A stretch of 64,000 nucleotides of DNA from Winogradskyella sp. UBA3174 (GCF_002364335.1 NZ_DEXW01000064.1:32509-96508); one strand, 5' to 3'; counted from the stretch's first letter, positions 18,518 through 27,145 are shown. A program made the numbers and translations. The notes: generated from the letters alone by a model not told the origin.

Positions 18518-19042
18518 TTATCCGTTAAATACTTTTTCAAGTGAAATACCACGCTCTTTAGCTACAGACTTAGCATCTCTTAATTGTAATAAAGCATCAA
18601 AGGTTGCTTTAACTACATTATGAGGATTAGATGACCCTTGAGACTTAGATAATACATCATGTACACCTACTGCTTCAAGAACTGTTCTAACAGCACCACC
18701 AGCTATAACACCTGTACCTGCTGCTGCTGGTATAATGTTTACTCTAGCACCACCAAACTTACCTTTCTGTTCGTGTGGCAAAGTTCCTTTTATGATAGGA
18801 ATTCTTACTAAGTTTTTCTTAGCATCTTCTATAGCTTTAGCAATAGCAGTAGCAACATCTTTAGATTTACCTAAACCATGACCTACGACACCAGCTTCGT
18901 CTCCTACAACAACAATTGCAGAAAAACCAAATGCTCTACCACCTTTAGTTACTTTAGTTACACGCTGTACGCCAACTAAGCGATCTTTTAAATCTAAACC
19001 ACCTGGTTTAACTAATTCTGCGTTTTTATATTTTTGATACAT
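18518..19042 (-). CDS. rpsE: 30S ribosomal protein S5 (uS5)
   Basis: Small-subunit protein at the mRNA entry site that influences decoding fidelity. 174 residues. The double-stranded RNA-binding-like region LVGVQRVTKVTKGGRAFGFS and the GDEAGVVGHGLGKSKDVATA loop are diagnostic, followed by AAAGTGVIAGGAVRTVLEAV. It sits between rplR and rpmD. Confidence 0.97.
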   Translation of the reverse strand: MYQKYKNAELVKPGGLDLKDRLVGVQRVTKVTKGGRAFGFSAIVVVGDEAGVVGHGLGKSKDVATAIAKAIEDAKKNLVRIPIIKGTLPHEQKGKFGGARVNIIPAAAGTGVIAGGAVRTVLEAVGVHDVLSKSQGSSNPHNVVKATFDALLQLRDAKSVAKERGISLEKVFNG

Positions 19043-19048
19043 AATGTC

Positions 19049-19405
19049 TTAAAATTTAAGTCCTGCTTCTCTAGCACCTTCTGCTAATGATTTTACTCTA
19101 CCGTGATATAAATAACCACCTCTATCAAAAGCAATAGTGCTAAAACCAGCTTTAATCGCTTTTTCACCAACGGATTTACCTACTAAAGTAGCTAATTCTG
19201 TTTTGTTTCCTTTAGACTTTGTAATGTCCTTGTCTCTTGAAGATGCAGCAGCTAAAGTTTTACCAGTTACATCGTCTACGACTTGAGCATAAATCTCTTT
19301 ATTACTTCTAAAAACAGCTAATCTAGGTCTCGTTTGAGTACCTGATACAACCTTACGGATTCTGCTTTTAATTCTTATTCTTCTTTCGTTTTTTGTCAAT
19401 GCCAT
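19049..19405 (-). CDS. rplR: 50S ribosomal protein L18 (uL18)
   Basis: Binds 5S rRNA in the central protuberance together with L5. 118 residues, full length. Diagnostic RPRLAVFRSNKEIYAQVVDD near residues 27-46 and the C-terminal FDRGGYLYHGRVKSLAEGAR. Six bases separate it from rpsE. Confidence 0.97.
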   Translation of the reverse strand: MALTKNERRIRIKSRIRKVVSGTQTRPRLAVFRSNKEIYAQVVDDVTGKTLAAASSRDKDITKSKGNKTELATLVGKSVGEKAIKAGFSTIAFDRGGYLYHGRVKSLAEGAREAGLKF

Positions 19406-19415
19406 AACTTAATTA

Positions 19416-19958
19416 TTAAGCTGATTTACCTGCTTTTCTTCTGATTTCTTCACCAACAAATTTGATACCTTTTCCTTTGTAAGGTTCTGGTCTTCTAAAG
19501 CCACGTATTTTAGCAGCAACCTGACCAACAAGCTGTTTGTCAAAAGATGTTAATTTTATTCTTGGATTTTTACCTTTCTCTGATATCGTTTCAACTATTA
19601 CTTCTGGAGCAATGTTTAAAACAATGTTGTGAGAGAAACCTACGGCTAAATCTAATTTTTGTCCTTGATTTACTGCTCTATAACCTACACCAACCATTTC
19701 TAGTTCTTTGGTCCAGCCTTTAGAAACACCTTCAATCATATTTGCAATCAATGCTCTATAAAGACCATGTTTTGCTCTTAAATCCTTCTTATCAGATGAA
19801 CGCTCTAATGTAATAGTACCGTCTTCTAATTTAATAGTAATTTCTGAATACTCTTGAGTTAATTCACCAAGCTTACCTTTTGCAGTAATCATGTTGTCCT
19901 TAATCTCAACTGTTACACCTTCAGGAACTGTTATTGGGTTTTTACCTATTCTTGACAT
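19416..19958 (-). CDS. rplF: 50S ribosomal protein L6 (uL6)
   Basis: Large-subunit protein near the factor-binding site. 180 residues made of two related alpha/beta domains. MSRIGKNPITVPEGV starts the protein; the second domain ends in FRRPEPYKGKGIKFVGEEIR with the L6 signature. Between rpsH and rplR. Confidence 0.97.
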   Translation of the reverse strand: MSRIGKNPITVPEGVTVEIKDNMITAKGKLGELTQEYSEITIKLEDGTITLERSSDKKDLRAKHGLYRALIANMIEGVSKGWTKELEMVGVGYRAVNQGQKLDLAVGFSHNIVLNIAPEVIVETISEKGKNPRIKLTSFDKQLVGQVAAKIRGFRRPEPYKGKGIKFVGEEIRRKAGKSA

Positions 19959-19970
19959 AATTTCCTGTTT

Positions 19971-20369
19971 TTAGTATACGTAACACAATAATTCTCCACC
20001 AACATTTTCTCTTTGCGCTTGCTTCCCTGTCATTACTCCGTGAGAGGTAGATACAATTGCAATTCCAAGACCATTTAAGATTCTTGGCATTTCGGTAGAA
20101 TTTGCATATTTACGTAAACCTGGTTTACTAATTCTTTGAATTTGTTTGATAACTCCTTCTTTAGTTTCCTTACTGTATTTCAAAGCTATTTTAATAGTTC
20201 CTTGAACAGTTGAGTCATCAAATTTATAACTTAAGATATATCCTTGTTGAAACAAGATCTTAGTTATCTCTTTTTTTAGGTTAGATGCAGGAATCTCAAC
20301 CACTCTGTGGTTTGCCATGACTGCGTTTCTAACTCGCGTTAAATAATCCGCTATTGGATCTGTATACAT
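19971..20369 (-). CDS. rpsH: 30S ribosomal protein S8 (uS8)
   Basis: Primary 16S-binding protein of the platform; in E. coli it represses the spc operon. 132 residues. N-terminal DPIADYLTRVRNAVMANHR and C-terminal GLGIAIVSTSHGVMTGKQA and GGELLCYVY are diagnostic. A 90-base gap separates it from rpsN, unusually long for this part of the cluster, and holds a small stem-loop. Confidence 0.97.
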   Translation of the reverse strand: MYTDPIADYLTRVRNAVMANHRVVEIPASNLKKEITKILFQQGYILSYKFDDSTVQGTIKIALKYSKETKEGVIKQIQRISKPGLRKYANSTEMPRILNGLGIAIVSTSHGVMTGKQAQRENVGGELLCYVY

Positions 20370-20437
20370 ACTTATTAATTTGTGGTAGCGGTTTTCGACA
20401 CTATCGTCAAACCTGAAACCAATTTATAATCTTTTTT

Positions 20438-20457
20438 ATTCACAATAATATGTGAAT
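20438..20457 (-). repeat. Small stem-loop between rpsN and rpsH
   Basis: ATTCACA and TGTGAAT arms with an AT loop lie just past the rpsN stop. There is no T-run on the minus strand, so it is not a normal terminator; a processing site or a regulatory hairpin is possible. Confidence 0.35.
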
Positions 20458-20459
20458 GC

Positions 20460-20729
20460 TTACCAAGATGCTTTTCTAACACCAGGAATTAAACCTTGGT
20501 TAGCCATTTCCCTAAACATTACACGAGAAACTCCAAATTGTCTCATATAACCTTTTGGTCTTCCAGTAAGCTTACATCGGTTGTGCATACGCACTGGTGA
20601 TGCATTTTTAGGTAATTTTTGTAATGCATCATAATCACCAGCTTCTTTTAAAGCCTTTCTTTTCTCAGCATATTTAGCTACTACTTTAGCACGCTTTACC
20701 TCACGAGCTTTCATTGATTCTTTAGCCAT
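20460..20729 (-). CDS. rpsN: 30S ribosomal protein S14 (uS14), zinc-free form
   Basis: Head protein of the small subunit. At 89 residues it is the longer form without the CXXC zinc pair. Diagnostic C-terminal half: NRCKLTGRPKGYMRQFGVSR followed by REMANQGLIPGVRKASW. It directly follows rplE (2 bases). Confidence 0.97.
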   Translation of the reverse strand: MAKESMKAREVKRAKVVAKYAEKRKALKEAGDYDALQKLPKNASPVRMHNRCKLTGRPKGYMRQFGVSRVMFREMANQGLIPGVRKASW

Positions 20730-20731
20730 AA

Positions 20732-21283
20732 TTAATTCTTTTTAAAAGGTAATCCTAGTTCTGTTAATAAAGACTTTGCTTCCTTATCTGTATCAGCAGA
20801 AGTCACAAATGTGATATCCATACCAGATATTTTATTAATTTTATCAATATCAATTTCTGGAAAGATAATCTGTTCTACAACACCTAAGTTATAATTTCCG
20901 CGACCATCAAAACCAGTAGCTTTAATTCCGTTGAAATCTCTAACACGTGGTAAAGCCGAAGTCACTAAACGATCTAAAAACTCATACATTTGTTCACCTC
21001 TTAAAGTTACTTTAGCACCAATTGGCATGCCTTTACGTAACTTAAATGAAGCAACATCTTTCTTAGACATTGTATGAATAGCCTTCTGTCCAGATATTTT
21101 TGTAAGCTCTTCTATTGCGTGATCAATTAATTTCTTATCCGCAACAGCGGCACCAACACCCTTGGATATTACTATCTTTTCAAGTTTTGGTACTTGCATT
21201 ATATTCTTATATCCAAATTCTTCTGTAAGAGCAGGTATAACTTTATCCTTATACTCTTGTTTTAATCTTGCAACGTGAGCCAT
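20732..21283 (-). CDS. rplE: 50S ribosomal protein L5 (uL5)
   Basis: 5S rRNA-binding protein of the central protuberance. 183 residues. Segments LEKIVISKGVGAAVADKKLI, SFKLRKGMPIGAKVTLRG and RDFNGIKATGFDGRGNYNLG are diagnostic. It overlaps no neighbour; rplX is 2 bases upstream and rpsN 2 bases downstream. Confidence 0.97.
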   Translation of the reverse strand: MAHVARLKQEYKDKVIPALTEEFGYKNIMQVPKLEKIVISKGVGAAVADKKLIDHAIEELTKISGQKAIHTMSKKDVASFKLRKGMPIGAKVTLRGEQMYEFLDRLVTSALPRVRDFNGIKATGFDGRGNYNLGVVEQIIFPEIDIDKINKISGMDITFVTSADTDKEAKSLLTELGLPFKKN

Positions 21284-21285
21284 AA

Positions 21286-21597
21286 TTAAATTACTTCATT
21301 AGATTTTTTTGAAAATCTTACTTTATTGTCGCCATCCATTCTATATCCAATTCTTGTCTCTTCTCCATTCGAAGTTAGCAACGATAAATTTGACATATGA
21401 AGTGATGCTTCTTTTTCTACAATTCCACCTTGAGGATTTTGTGCACTTGGCTTAGTATGTTTCTTAACCATATTTACACCTTCAACAATGGCTTTATTCT
21501 TATCTTTTAATACTTTAAGCACCTTACCTTCTGATCCTTTATGATCTCCAGCAATAACTTTTATAGTATCTCCCGATTTTATTTTAAACTTTTTCAT
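21286..21597 (-). CDS. rplX: 50S ribosomal protein L24 (uL24)
   Basis: Early-assembly protein beside the exit tunnel. From the ATG at 21597 it is 103 residues starting MKKFKIKSGDTIKVIAGDHK, the family's KOW motif. An in-frame ATG four codons earlier (21609) would abut rplN; the later one gives the usual length. GVNMVKKHTKPSAQNPQGGI is also diagnostic. Confidence 0.95.
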   Translation of the reverse strand: MKKFKIKSGDTIKVIAGDHKGSEGKVLKVLKDKNKAIVEGVNMVKKHTKPSAQNPQGGIVEKEASLHMSNLSLLTSNGEETRIGYRMDGDNKVRFSKKSNEVI

Positions 21598-21609
21598 CTT
21601 ACTTATCAA

Positions 21610-21978
21610 TTAAAGCACCTCTGGTGCTAATGATACAATTTTCATAAATTGTCTATCACGAAGTTCTCTAGCTACAGGACCAAAAACACGAGTTCCTCTC
21701 ATTTCCCCTTGAGGATTTAAAAGCACACATGCATTATCATCAAATCTTATATAAGATCCGTCAGGACGCCTTACCTCTTTAGCTGTACGTACTACAACTG
21801 CAGTAGATACTGCACCTTTTTTAATACTACCATTTGGGGTAGCATCTTTAACAGATACTACAATCTTATCTCCAACTGAAGCATATCTTCTTTTTGTTCC
21901 ACCTAATACACGGATAGTTAAAACTTCCTTTGCACCAGTGTTATCAGCTACTTTTAATCTTGATTCTTGTTGTACCAT
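21610..21978 (-). CDS. rplN: 50S ribosomal protein L14 (uL14)
   Basis: Interface protein of the large subunit and the docking site for the silencing factor RsfS, whose gene is also in this window. 122 residues. MVQQESRLKVADNTGAKEVL, GDKIVVSVKDATPNGSIKKG and the C-terminal GTRVFGPVARELRD are diagnostic. Confidence 0.98.
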   Translation of the reverse strand: MVQQESRLKVADNTGAKEVLTIRVLGGTKRRYASVGDKIVVSVKDATPNGSIKKGAVSTAVVVRTAKEVRRPDGSYIRFDDNACVLLNPQGEMRGTRVFGPVARELRDRQFMKIVSLAPEVL

Positions 21979-21980
21979 AA

Positions 21981-22238
21981 TTACTTAGCTCTTTCAATTA
22001 TTTCTACCAATCTCCAACACTTAGATTTACTCATAGGTCGTGTTTCCATGATCTTTACAGTATCTCCTTCTTTGCAGTCGTTTGTTTCATCGTGTGCGAC
22101 ATATTTCTTTGTCTTTAACACGAACTTTCCATACATAGGGTGTTTTACTTTTTTAACTTCTGCAACAACTATAGATTTCTCCATTTTGTTACTAGTTACT
22201 ATCCCTATACGTTCTTTTCTTAAGTTTCTTTTTTCCAT
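21981..22238 (-). CDS. rpsQ: 30S ribosomal protein S17 (uS17)
   Basis: OB-fold 16S-binding protein of the small subunit. 85 residues. RKERIGIVTSNKMEKSIVVA at the start and CKEGDTVKIMETRPMSKSKC are diagnostic. Two bases before rplN. Confidence 0.97.
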   Translation of the reverse strand: MEKRNLRKERIGIVTSNKMEKSIVVAEVKKVKHPMYGKFVLKTKKYVAHDETNDCKEGDTVKIMETRPMSKSKCWRLVEIIERAK

Positions 22239-22255
22239 CTTTCAGCAGAATACAA

Positions 22256-22447
22256 TTATTGTACGTCTCTTTTAGTTAGTTCTGTTGCCACTCTAGCTAC
22301 TGTGCGACGTGCAACGCGTAACTGAATTGGGTTTTCTAAAGGAGAAATAGTATGAGCCATTTTTAGGTCTATATAACTCTTTTTAGTCTCACTAAGTTTC
22401 TCTTGTAACTCAGCTATTGAAAGCTGTTTAATGTCTGATTGCTTCAT
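22256..22447 (-). CDS. rpmC: 50S ribosomal protein L29 (uL29)
   Basis: Helical-hairpin protein at the exit tunnel, near the docking site of SRP and trigger factor. 63 residues. Recognised by MKQSDIKQLSIAELQEKL and the ENPIQLRVARRTVARVATEL helix. Between rplP and rpsQ. Confidence 0.95.
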   Translation of the reverse strand: MKQSDIKQLSIAELQEKLSETKKSYIDLKMAHTISPLENPIQLRVARRTVARVATELTKRDVQ

Positions 22448-22459
22448 AATATCTTTTTA

Positions 22460-22879
22460 TTAAGCTTCGTAATCTCTAGCTATGATAAACTTAGTTTTCA
22501 CAGGAAGCTTTTGTGCTGCTAAACGTAAAGCTTCTTGAGCTACGTCCAATGGCACACCACTTATTTCAAATAACATACGTCCTGGTTTTACAACAGCTGC
22601 CCAATATTCAACGGCACCTTTACCTTTACCCATACGTACTTCAAGAGGTTTCTTAGTGATAGGCTTATCTGGAAATATCTTAATCCATAACGATCCTTCT
22701 CTTTTCATAAAACGAGTAGCGGCAATACGCGCTGCTTCTATTTGACGTGCAGTTATAAAAGACGAGTCTAATGATTTAATACCGAAGGTACCATTTGATA
22801 ACAAATGACCTCTTCCAGCATTACCTTTCATACGACCTTTTTGCTGCTTACGAAATTTTGTTCTTTTAGGCTGTAACAT
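22460..22879 (-). CDS. rplP: 50S ribosomal protein L16 (uL16)
   Basis: Large-subunit protein that helps shape the A site. 139 residues. MLQPKRTKFRKQQKGRMKGN, KPLEVRMGKGKGAVEYWAAV and KPGRMLFEISGVPLDVAQEA are diagnostic. Lies between rpsC (20 bases) and rpmC. Confidence 0.97.
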   Translation of the reverse strand: MLQPKRTKFRKQQKGRMKGNAGRGHLLSNGTFGIKSLDSSFITARQIEAARIAATRFMKREGSLWIKIFPDKPITKKPLEVRMGKGKGAVEYWAAVVKPGRMLFEISGVPLDVAQEALRLAAQKLPVKTKFIIARDYEA

Positions 22880-22899
22880 TTTTTCTTTTCTTTAAAGAA

Positions 22900-23616
22900 T
22901 TACTTTCTACGACGAGGTTGGTTCTTACTTGGACCACGTCCACCTTTACCTTTTTGCTTGGATAGACCGACTAATGGAGATAATTCTCTTTTTCCATATA
23001 CTTCGCCTTTCATAATCCAAACCTTAATGCCCAATCTACCATAGGTAGTATGTGCTTCAACTAAAGCATAATCTATATCTGCTCTAAAAGTAGATAATGG
23101 GATACGTCCTTCTTTATAGTGTTCAGAACGTGCCATTTCAGCACCATTCAAACGACCACTAATCTGAATCTTAATCCCTTCTGCATTCATACGAATAGCA
23201 GCAGCAATAGCCATTTTTATAGCTCGTCTATAAGAAATTCTACTTTCTATTTGACGTGCGACACTTGCTCCGACTAAATGTGCATCTAGTTCAGGTCTTT
23301 TAATTTCAAAGATGTTCAACTGAACCTCTTTACCAGTAATTTTCTTAAGCTCTTCTTTTAACTTGTCTACCTCTTGGCCACCTTTCCCAATAATTATACC
23401 AGGTCTAGCAGTAGTGATAGTAACGGTTACAAGTTTAAGTGTGCGCTCAATAATTACCCTACTTACACTAGCTTTAGATAAACGTGCATGTACGTATTCT
23501 CTAATCTTATGGTCTTCGGCAAGTTTATCACCATAGTCGTTTCCTCCATACCAGTTAGATTCCCATCCTCTGATAATCCCTAAGCGATTTCCGATTGGAT
23601 TTGTCTTTTGTCCCAT
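22900..23616 (-). CDS. rpsC: 30S ribosomal protein S3 (uS3)
   Basis: KH-domain protein at the mRNA entry channel. 238 residues. MGQKTNPIGNRLGIIRGWES starts the protein; the KH motif IIIGKGGQEVDKLKEELKK and the C-terminal signature GRLGIKVWIMKGEVYG are visible. The tail is Lys/Arg/Gly-rich. Two bases downstream of rplV. Confidence 0.98.
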   Translation of the reverse strand: MGQKTNPIGNRLGIIRGWESNWYGGNDYGDKLAEDHKIREYVHARLSKASVSRVIIERTLKLVTVTITTARPGIIIGKGGQEVDKLKEELKKITGKEVQLNIFEIKRPELDAHLVGASVARQIESRISYRRAIKMAIAAAIRMNAEGIKIQISGRLNGAEMARSEHYKEGRIPLSTFRADIDYALVEAHTTYGRLGIKVWIMKGEVYGKRELSPLVGLSKQKGKGGRGPSKNQPRRRK

Positions 23617-23618
23617 AT

Positions 23619-24026
23619 CTAGCTTTGTGTTTTATTTGTTGCATCTACAACCACTGTTACGTGATTAGATCTCTTTCTAATTCTATGTGCTCTACCTTGA
23701 GGTGCAGGACGTAATCTTTTTAACATAGATCCACCGTCTACTCTTATCTCTTTGATAAATAATTTAGCTTCTTCAACATCAGCATCTTCATTTTTAGCTT
23801 GCCAGTTTGCTATCGCAGACATTACAAGCTTCTCTAAACGACGAGATGCCTCTTTTGGACTAAATCTAAGAATCTGAAGAGCTTTCTCTGCCTTCTCACC
23901 TCTTACTAAATCCGCAACTAAACGCATTTTTCTTGGTGATGTAGGACAGTTATTCAGCTTTGCAAAAGCAACTTGCTTTTTCTCAGCCTTAATAGCTTCC
24001 GCCATTTGTTTTTTACGACTTCCCAT
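23619..24026 (-). CDS. rplV: 50S ribosomal protein L22 (uL22)
   Basis: Lines the exit tunnel with an extended beta-hairpin. 135 residues. SPRKMRLVADLVRGEKAEKA and KRLRPAPQGRAHRIRKRSNH, the tip and base of the hairpin, are diagnostic. The N-terminus MGSRKKQMAEAIKAEKKQ is slightly extended. Confidence 0.97.
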   Translation of the reverse strand: MGSRKKQMAEAIKAEKKQVAFAKLNNCPTSPRKMRLVADLVRGEKAEKALQILRFSPKEASRRLEKLVMSAIANWQAKNEDADVEEAKLFIKEIRVDGGSMLKRLRPAPQGRAHRIRKRSNHVTVVVDATNKTQS

Positions 24027-24031
24027 GATTC

Positions 24032-24310
24032 TTATTTTTTACCTTTATTCTTAGCACCTGCATGACCTCTAAAAGATCGTGTTGGTGAAAATTCTCCTAA
24101 TTTGTGACCTACCATATTTTCAGTAACATAAACCGGAACAAATTGACGACCATTATGAACTGCTATAGTCTGTCCAACGAAATCTGGAGAAATCATTGAT
24201 GCTCTTGACCAAGTTTTGATAACCGTCTTTTTGTTTGAAGCTACATTTTCTGCAACTTTCTTATCTAATTTATAGTGGATATAAGGTCCTTTTTTTAATG
24301 AACGTGCCAT
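24032..24310 (-). CDS. rpsS: 30S ribosomal protein S19 (uS19)
   Basis: Head protein that contacts S13 and the large subunit. 92 residues. MARSLKKGPYIHYKLDKKVA, TWSRASMISPDFVGQTIAVH and KLGEFSPTRSFRGHAG are diagnostic. Between rplB and rplV. Confidence 0.98.
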   Translation of the reverse strand: MARSLKKGPYIHYKLDKKVAENVASNKKTVIKTWSRASMISPDFVGQTIAVHNGRQFVPVYVTENMVGHKLGEFSPTRSFRGHAGAKNKGKK

Positions 24311-24320
24311 ACTATTTTAA

Positions 24321-25148
24321 TTATTTCTTTCTACGTTCTACAATATACTTATTACTCGCTTTCGTCTTAGAACGTGTTCTATAACCTTTAGCAGGAATAC
24401 CGTTTCTAGATCTTGGATGACCACCTGAAGATTTACCTTCACCACCACCCATTGGGTGATCGACTGGGTTCATCACTACTGGTCTTACTCTTGGACGTCT
24501 TCCTAACCATCTACTTCTACCTGCTTTACCAGATACAAGCAATTGATGATCCGAGTTAGAAACAACACCAATAGTTGCCATACATGTTACTAAAATCATT
24601 CTAGTTTCACCAGAAGGTAATTTTACAGTAGCAAACTTATCACCTCTTGCCATTAATTGAGCAAATGAGCCAGCACTACGCGCCATAACAGCACCCTGAC
24701 CAGGACGTAACTCAATACATGAGACAATCGTACCCAAAGGTATTTCACTCAAAGGCATTGCGTTTCCAATTTCTGGAGCGATACCTGTTTCACCAGAAAC
24801 TATTTTTTGCCCTACTTGTAAACCATTCTGCGCGATAACATAACGTTTTTCACCATCTTGGTAATTTAATAAAGCAATAAATGCTGTTCTGTTAGGATCA
24901 TACTGTATTGAATCAACTTCTGCTGGAATACCAGTCTTATTTCGTTTGAAATCAATAATACGATACTTCTTTTTATGCCCACCACCTATATGGCGCATGG
25001 TCATTTTTCCTTGACTGTTTCTACCACCAGATCTTTTGTTCGGAGCAAGCAAGCTTTTCTCCGGCTTATCAGTAGTTATGGCGTCAAATCCATTTACTAC
25101 TCTAAATCGCTGAGCTGATGTTATCGGTTTTAATTTTCTTACTGACAT
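24321..25148 (-). CDS. rplB: 50S ribosomal protein L2 (uL2)
   Basis: Core large-subunit protein next to the peptidyl transferase centre. 275 residues. GRNSQGKMTMRHIGGGHKKK, GQGAVMARSAGSFAQLMA and NPVDHPMGGGEGKSSGGHPR are diagnostic; the last contains the conserved functional His. Between rplW and rpsS. Confidence 0.98.
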   Translation of the reverse strand: MSVRKLKPITSAQRFRVVNGFDAITTDKPEKSLLAPNKRSGGRNSQGKMTMRHIGGGHKKKYRIIDFKRNKTGIPAEVDSIQYDPNRTAFIALLNYQDGEKRYVIAQNGLQVGQKIVSGETGIAPEIGNAMPLSEIPLGTIVSCIELRPGQGAVMARSAGSFAQLMARGDKFATVKLPSGETRMILVTCMATIGVVSNSDHQLLVSGKAGRSRWLGRRPRVRPVVMNPVDHPMGGGEGKSSGGHPRSRNGIPAKGYRTRSKTKASNKYIVERRKK

Positions 25149-25160
25149 TAATGTCTAAAA

Positions 25161-25451
25161 TTACATGTTAGTGTATAAATCTATTACTTCACCTTCCGCC
25201 AGTTGTACAATTGCTTTTTTAATAGCATTTGTTTTACCATGTTGAACACCAGTTTTTGTAAACTTGGTCTTTCTATCTGGACGGACATTTATCGTACGAA
25301 CTTTTTCTACAGAAACTCCATAAGCAGCTTCAACCGCTTTTTTGATTTCTACCTTGTTCGCCTTTGTATTCACCTGAAATGCATATGCATTAAACAACTC
25401 ACTTTGCATGGTTGCCTTTTCTGTGATTATAGGTTTTATTAAGATACTCAT
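25161..25451 (-). CDS. rplW: 50S ribosomal protein L23 (uL23)
   Basis: Exit-site protein that docks trigger factor and SRP. 96 residues. IKPIITEKATMQSELFNAY, NKVEIKKAVEAAYGVSVEKV and GKTNAIKKAIVQLAEGE are diagnostic. Five bases after rplD. Confidence 0.97.
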   Translation of the reverse strand: MSILIKPIITEKATMQSELFNAYAFQVNTKANKVEIKKAVEAAYGVSVEKVRTINVRPDRKTKFTKTGVQHGKTNAIKKAIVQLAEGEVIDLYTNM

Positions 25452-25456
25452 CTGTT

Positions 25457-26086
25457 CTATTTACTTAAGTTCGATTCAATTCCTTCTAAAGCACTTTCAA
25501 TTAGAATAACTTTATTAGCATTCATTATTTTATAAGTACTTAATTCTGAGGCTGTTATGACTTCAGAGCCTTTAAAATTGCGTGATGACAAATATACATT
25601 ATTATTTGAACCACCCAACACTATAAGAGATTTTTTGTTTTCAACCTCTAAAGCCTTTAAAACATTGATAAAGTTTTTAGTTTTAGGGGCCTCAAAATTG
25701 AAATCCTCTAGCACTAAAATTGACTTATCATTTGCCTTAATACTTAAAGCTGATTTACGCGCTAAACGTTTTACGTTTTTATTTAATTTAAAACCGTAAT
25801 TTCTTGGTCTAGGACCAAACATACGTCCACCACCTCTGAATACACCAGACTTTATACTACCTGCTCTTGCAGTACCAGTACCTTTCTGCTTCTTAATCTT
25901 ACGTGTACTACCAGAAATATCTGCTCTTTCTTTAGCCTTGTGCGTCCCCTGTCTTTGATTTGCTAAGTATTGCTTAACATCTAAATAGACTGCGTGGTTA
26001 TTAGGCTCTATAGCGAACACCTCTTTAGAAAGCTCAGCTTTCCTTCCAGTGTCTTTTCCGTTTATATCTAAAACTGCTACCTTCAT
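25457..26086 (-). CDS. rplD: 50S ribosomal protein L4 (uL4)
   Basis: Lines the exit tunnel; in enterobacteria it also represses the S10 operon. 209 residues. Diagnostic: LANQRQGTHKAKERADISGS, KQKGTGTARAGSIKSGVFRG and GGRMFGPRPRNYGFKLNKNV. Its ATG shares one base with the end of rplC. Whether it regulates this operon is unknown, but see the hairpin at 26744-26772. Confidence 0.97.
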   Translation of the reverse strand: MKVAVLDINGKDTGRKAELSKEVFAIEPNNHAVYLDVKQYLANQRQGTHKAKERADISGSTRKIKKQKGTGTARAGSIKSGVFRGGGRMFGPRPRNYGFKLNKNVKRLARKSALSIKANDKSILVLEDFNFEAPKTKNFINVLKALEVENKKSLIVLGGSNNNVYLSSRNFKGSEVITASELSTYKIMNANKVILIESALEGIESNLSK

Positions 26087-26703
26087 TACTTTTCAATGAT
26101 TACATAAGAATTATTATGACCAGGAACACAGCCCTTAACCACAAGTAGGTTCTTTTCAGGAACTACTTTGTAAACTCTTAAATTTTGAACTTTTACTGTT
26201 TCACCACCCATTCTTCCGGCCATCTTCATTCCTTTGAATACTCTCGCAGGATAAGAAGCTGCACCAATAGAACCCGGAGCTCTTAAACGGTTGTGTTGAC
26301 CGTGTGTTGCTTGACCAACACCGGCGAATCCGTGACGTTTAACTACACCCTGAAATCCTTTACCTTTTGAAGTACCTGCGACATCCACAAATTGACCTTC
26401 AGTAAATTGATCTACCGTAATAGAATCACCTAATTTGTACTCCTCACCAAAACCTTTGAATTCAACAACTTTGCGTTTTACAGAAGTTCCTGCTTTTTTA
26501 GCATGACCTAGGTCAGCTTTAGTAGCACTCTTTTCTGTCGCGTCATCGAAACCTAATTGAAGGGCTGAATAACCATCCACTTCTTCAGTTCTGACTTGGG
26601 TAACGATACATGGTCCAGCTTCGATTACTGTACATGGAATGTTCTTTCCATTTTCATCGAAAATGCTGGTCATACCGATTTTTTTTCCAATTAACCCAGA
26701 CAT
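26086..26703 (-). CDS. rplC: 50S ribosomal protein L3 (uL3)
   Basis: Early-assembly protein near the peptidyl transferase centre. 205 residues. MSGLIGKKIGMTSIFDENGK, GTSKGKGFQGVVKRHGFAG and THGQHNRLRAPGSIGAASYP are diagnostic. It follows rpsJ after a 125-base gap holding a strong stem-loop. Confidence 0.97.
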   Translation of the reverse strand: MSGLIGKKIGMTSIFDENGKNIPCTVIEAGPCIVTQVRTEEVDGYSALQLGFDDATEKSATKADLGHAKKAGTSVKRKVVEFKGFGEEYKLGDSITVDQFTEGQFVDVAGTSKGKGFQGVVKRHGFAGVGQATHGQHNRLRAPGSIGAASYPARVFKGMKMAGRMGGETVKVQNLRVYKVVPEKNLLVVKGCVPGHNNSYVIIEK

Positions 26704-26743
26704 AATTATTATTTATTTATTATTACTATTTGTTATTCAAAAT

Positions 26744-26772
26744 TCAAGGCTGAAAATACGTTTCAGCCTTGA
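26744..26772 (-). repeat. Strong stem-loop between rpsJ and rplC
   Basis: TCAAGGCTGAAA (26744-26755) pairs perfectly with TTTCAGCCTTGA (26761-26772) around a five-base loop. Read on the minus strand it is followed by ATTTTGAATAAC, only a weak T-run. The surrounding 125-base gap is the longest within the S10 part and shows no TAnnTTTG promoter. It may act as an attenuator, a processing site or a repressor target. Confidence 0.6.
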
Positions 26773-26828
26773 AGTGTATTTTTATCCGTTTTTCCTTCGC
26801 ACGCAGCTTAGGACATGTTAGTGTAAAA

Positions 26829-27134
26829 TTACACTTTGATTTCAACTTCTACTCCACTCGGCAATTCAAGCTTCATTAAAGCATCAATTGTTTTAGAAGA
26901 TGAAGAGTAAATATCTAATAACCTCTTGTAAGAGCTTAATTGAAATTGTTCTCTAGACTTCTTATTTACGTGAGGTGAACGTAAAACAGTGAAAATTTTC
27001 TTGTGTGTTGGTAATGGAATTGGTCCCGTTACTACTGCACCTGTACTTTTTACTGTCTTTACAATCTTATCAGCAGACTTATCTACTAAGTTGTGATCGT
27101 AAGATTTTAATTTAATTCTGATTTTTTGACTCAT
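26829..27134 (-). CDS. rpsJ: 30S ribosomal protein S10 (uS10)
   Basis: Small-subunit head protein, also the antitermination factor NusE. 101 residues. KIRIKLKSYDHNLVDKSADK, TGPIPLPTHKKIFTVLRSPH and SREQFQLSSYKRLLDIY are diagnostic. It follows fusA directly; tuf is missing between them, unlike in E. coli, so the str and S10 blocks are joined without tuf. Confidence 0.98.
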   Translation of the reverse strand: MSQKIRIKLKSYDHNLVDKSADKIVKTVKSTGAVVTGPIPLPTHKKIFTVLRSPHVNKKSREQFQLSSYKRLLDIYSSSSKTIDALMKLELPSGVEVEIKV

Positions 27135-27145
27135 ATTATTAAGAT

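Noticed and set aside
26744..26772. Operon-ending terminator between rpsJ and rplC
   Set aside because: The T-run is poor and no new promoter follows, while the genes beyond it are essential; kept as a possible attenuator instead.
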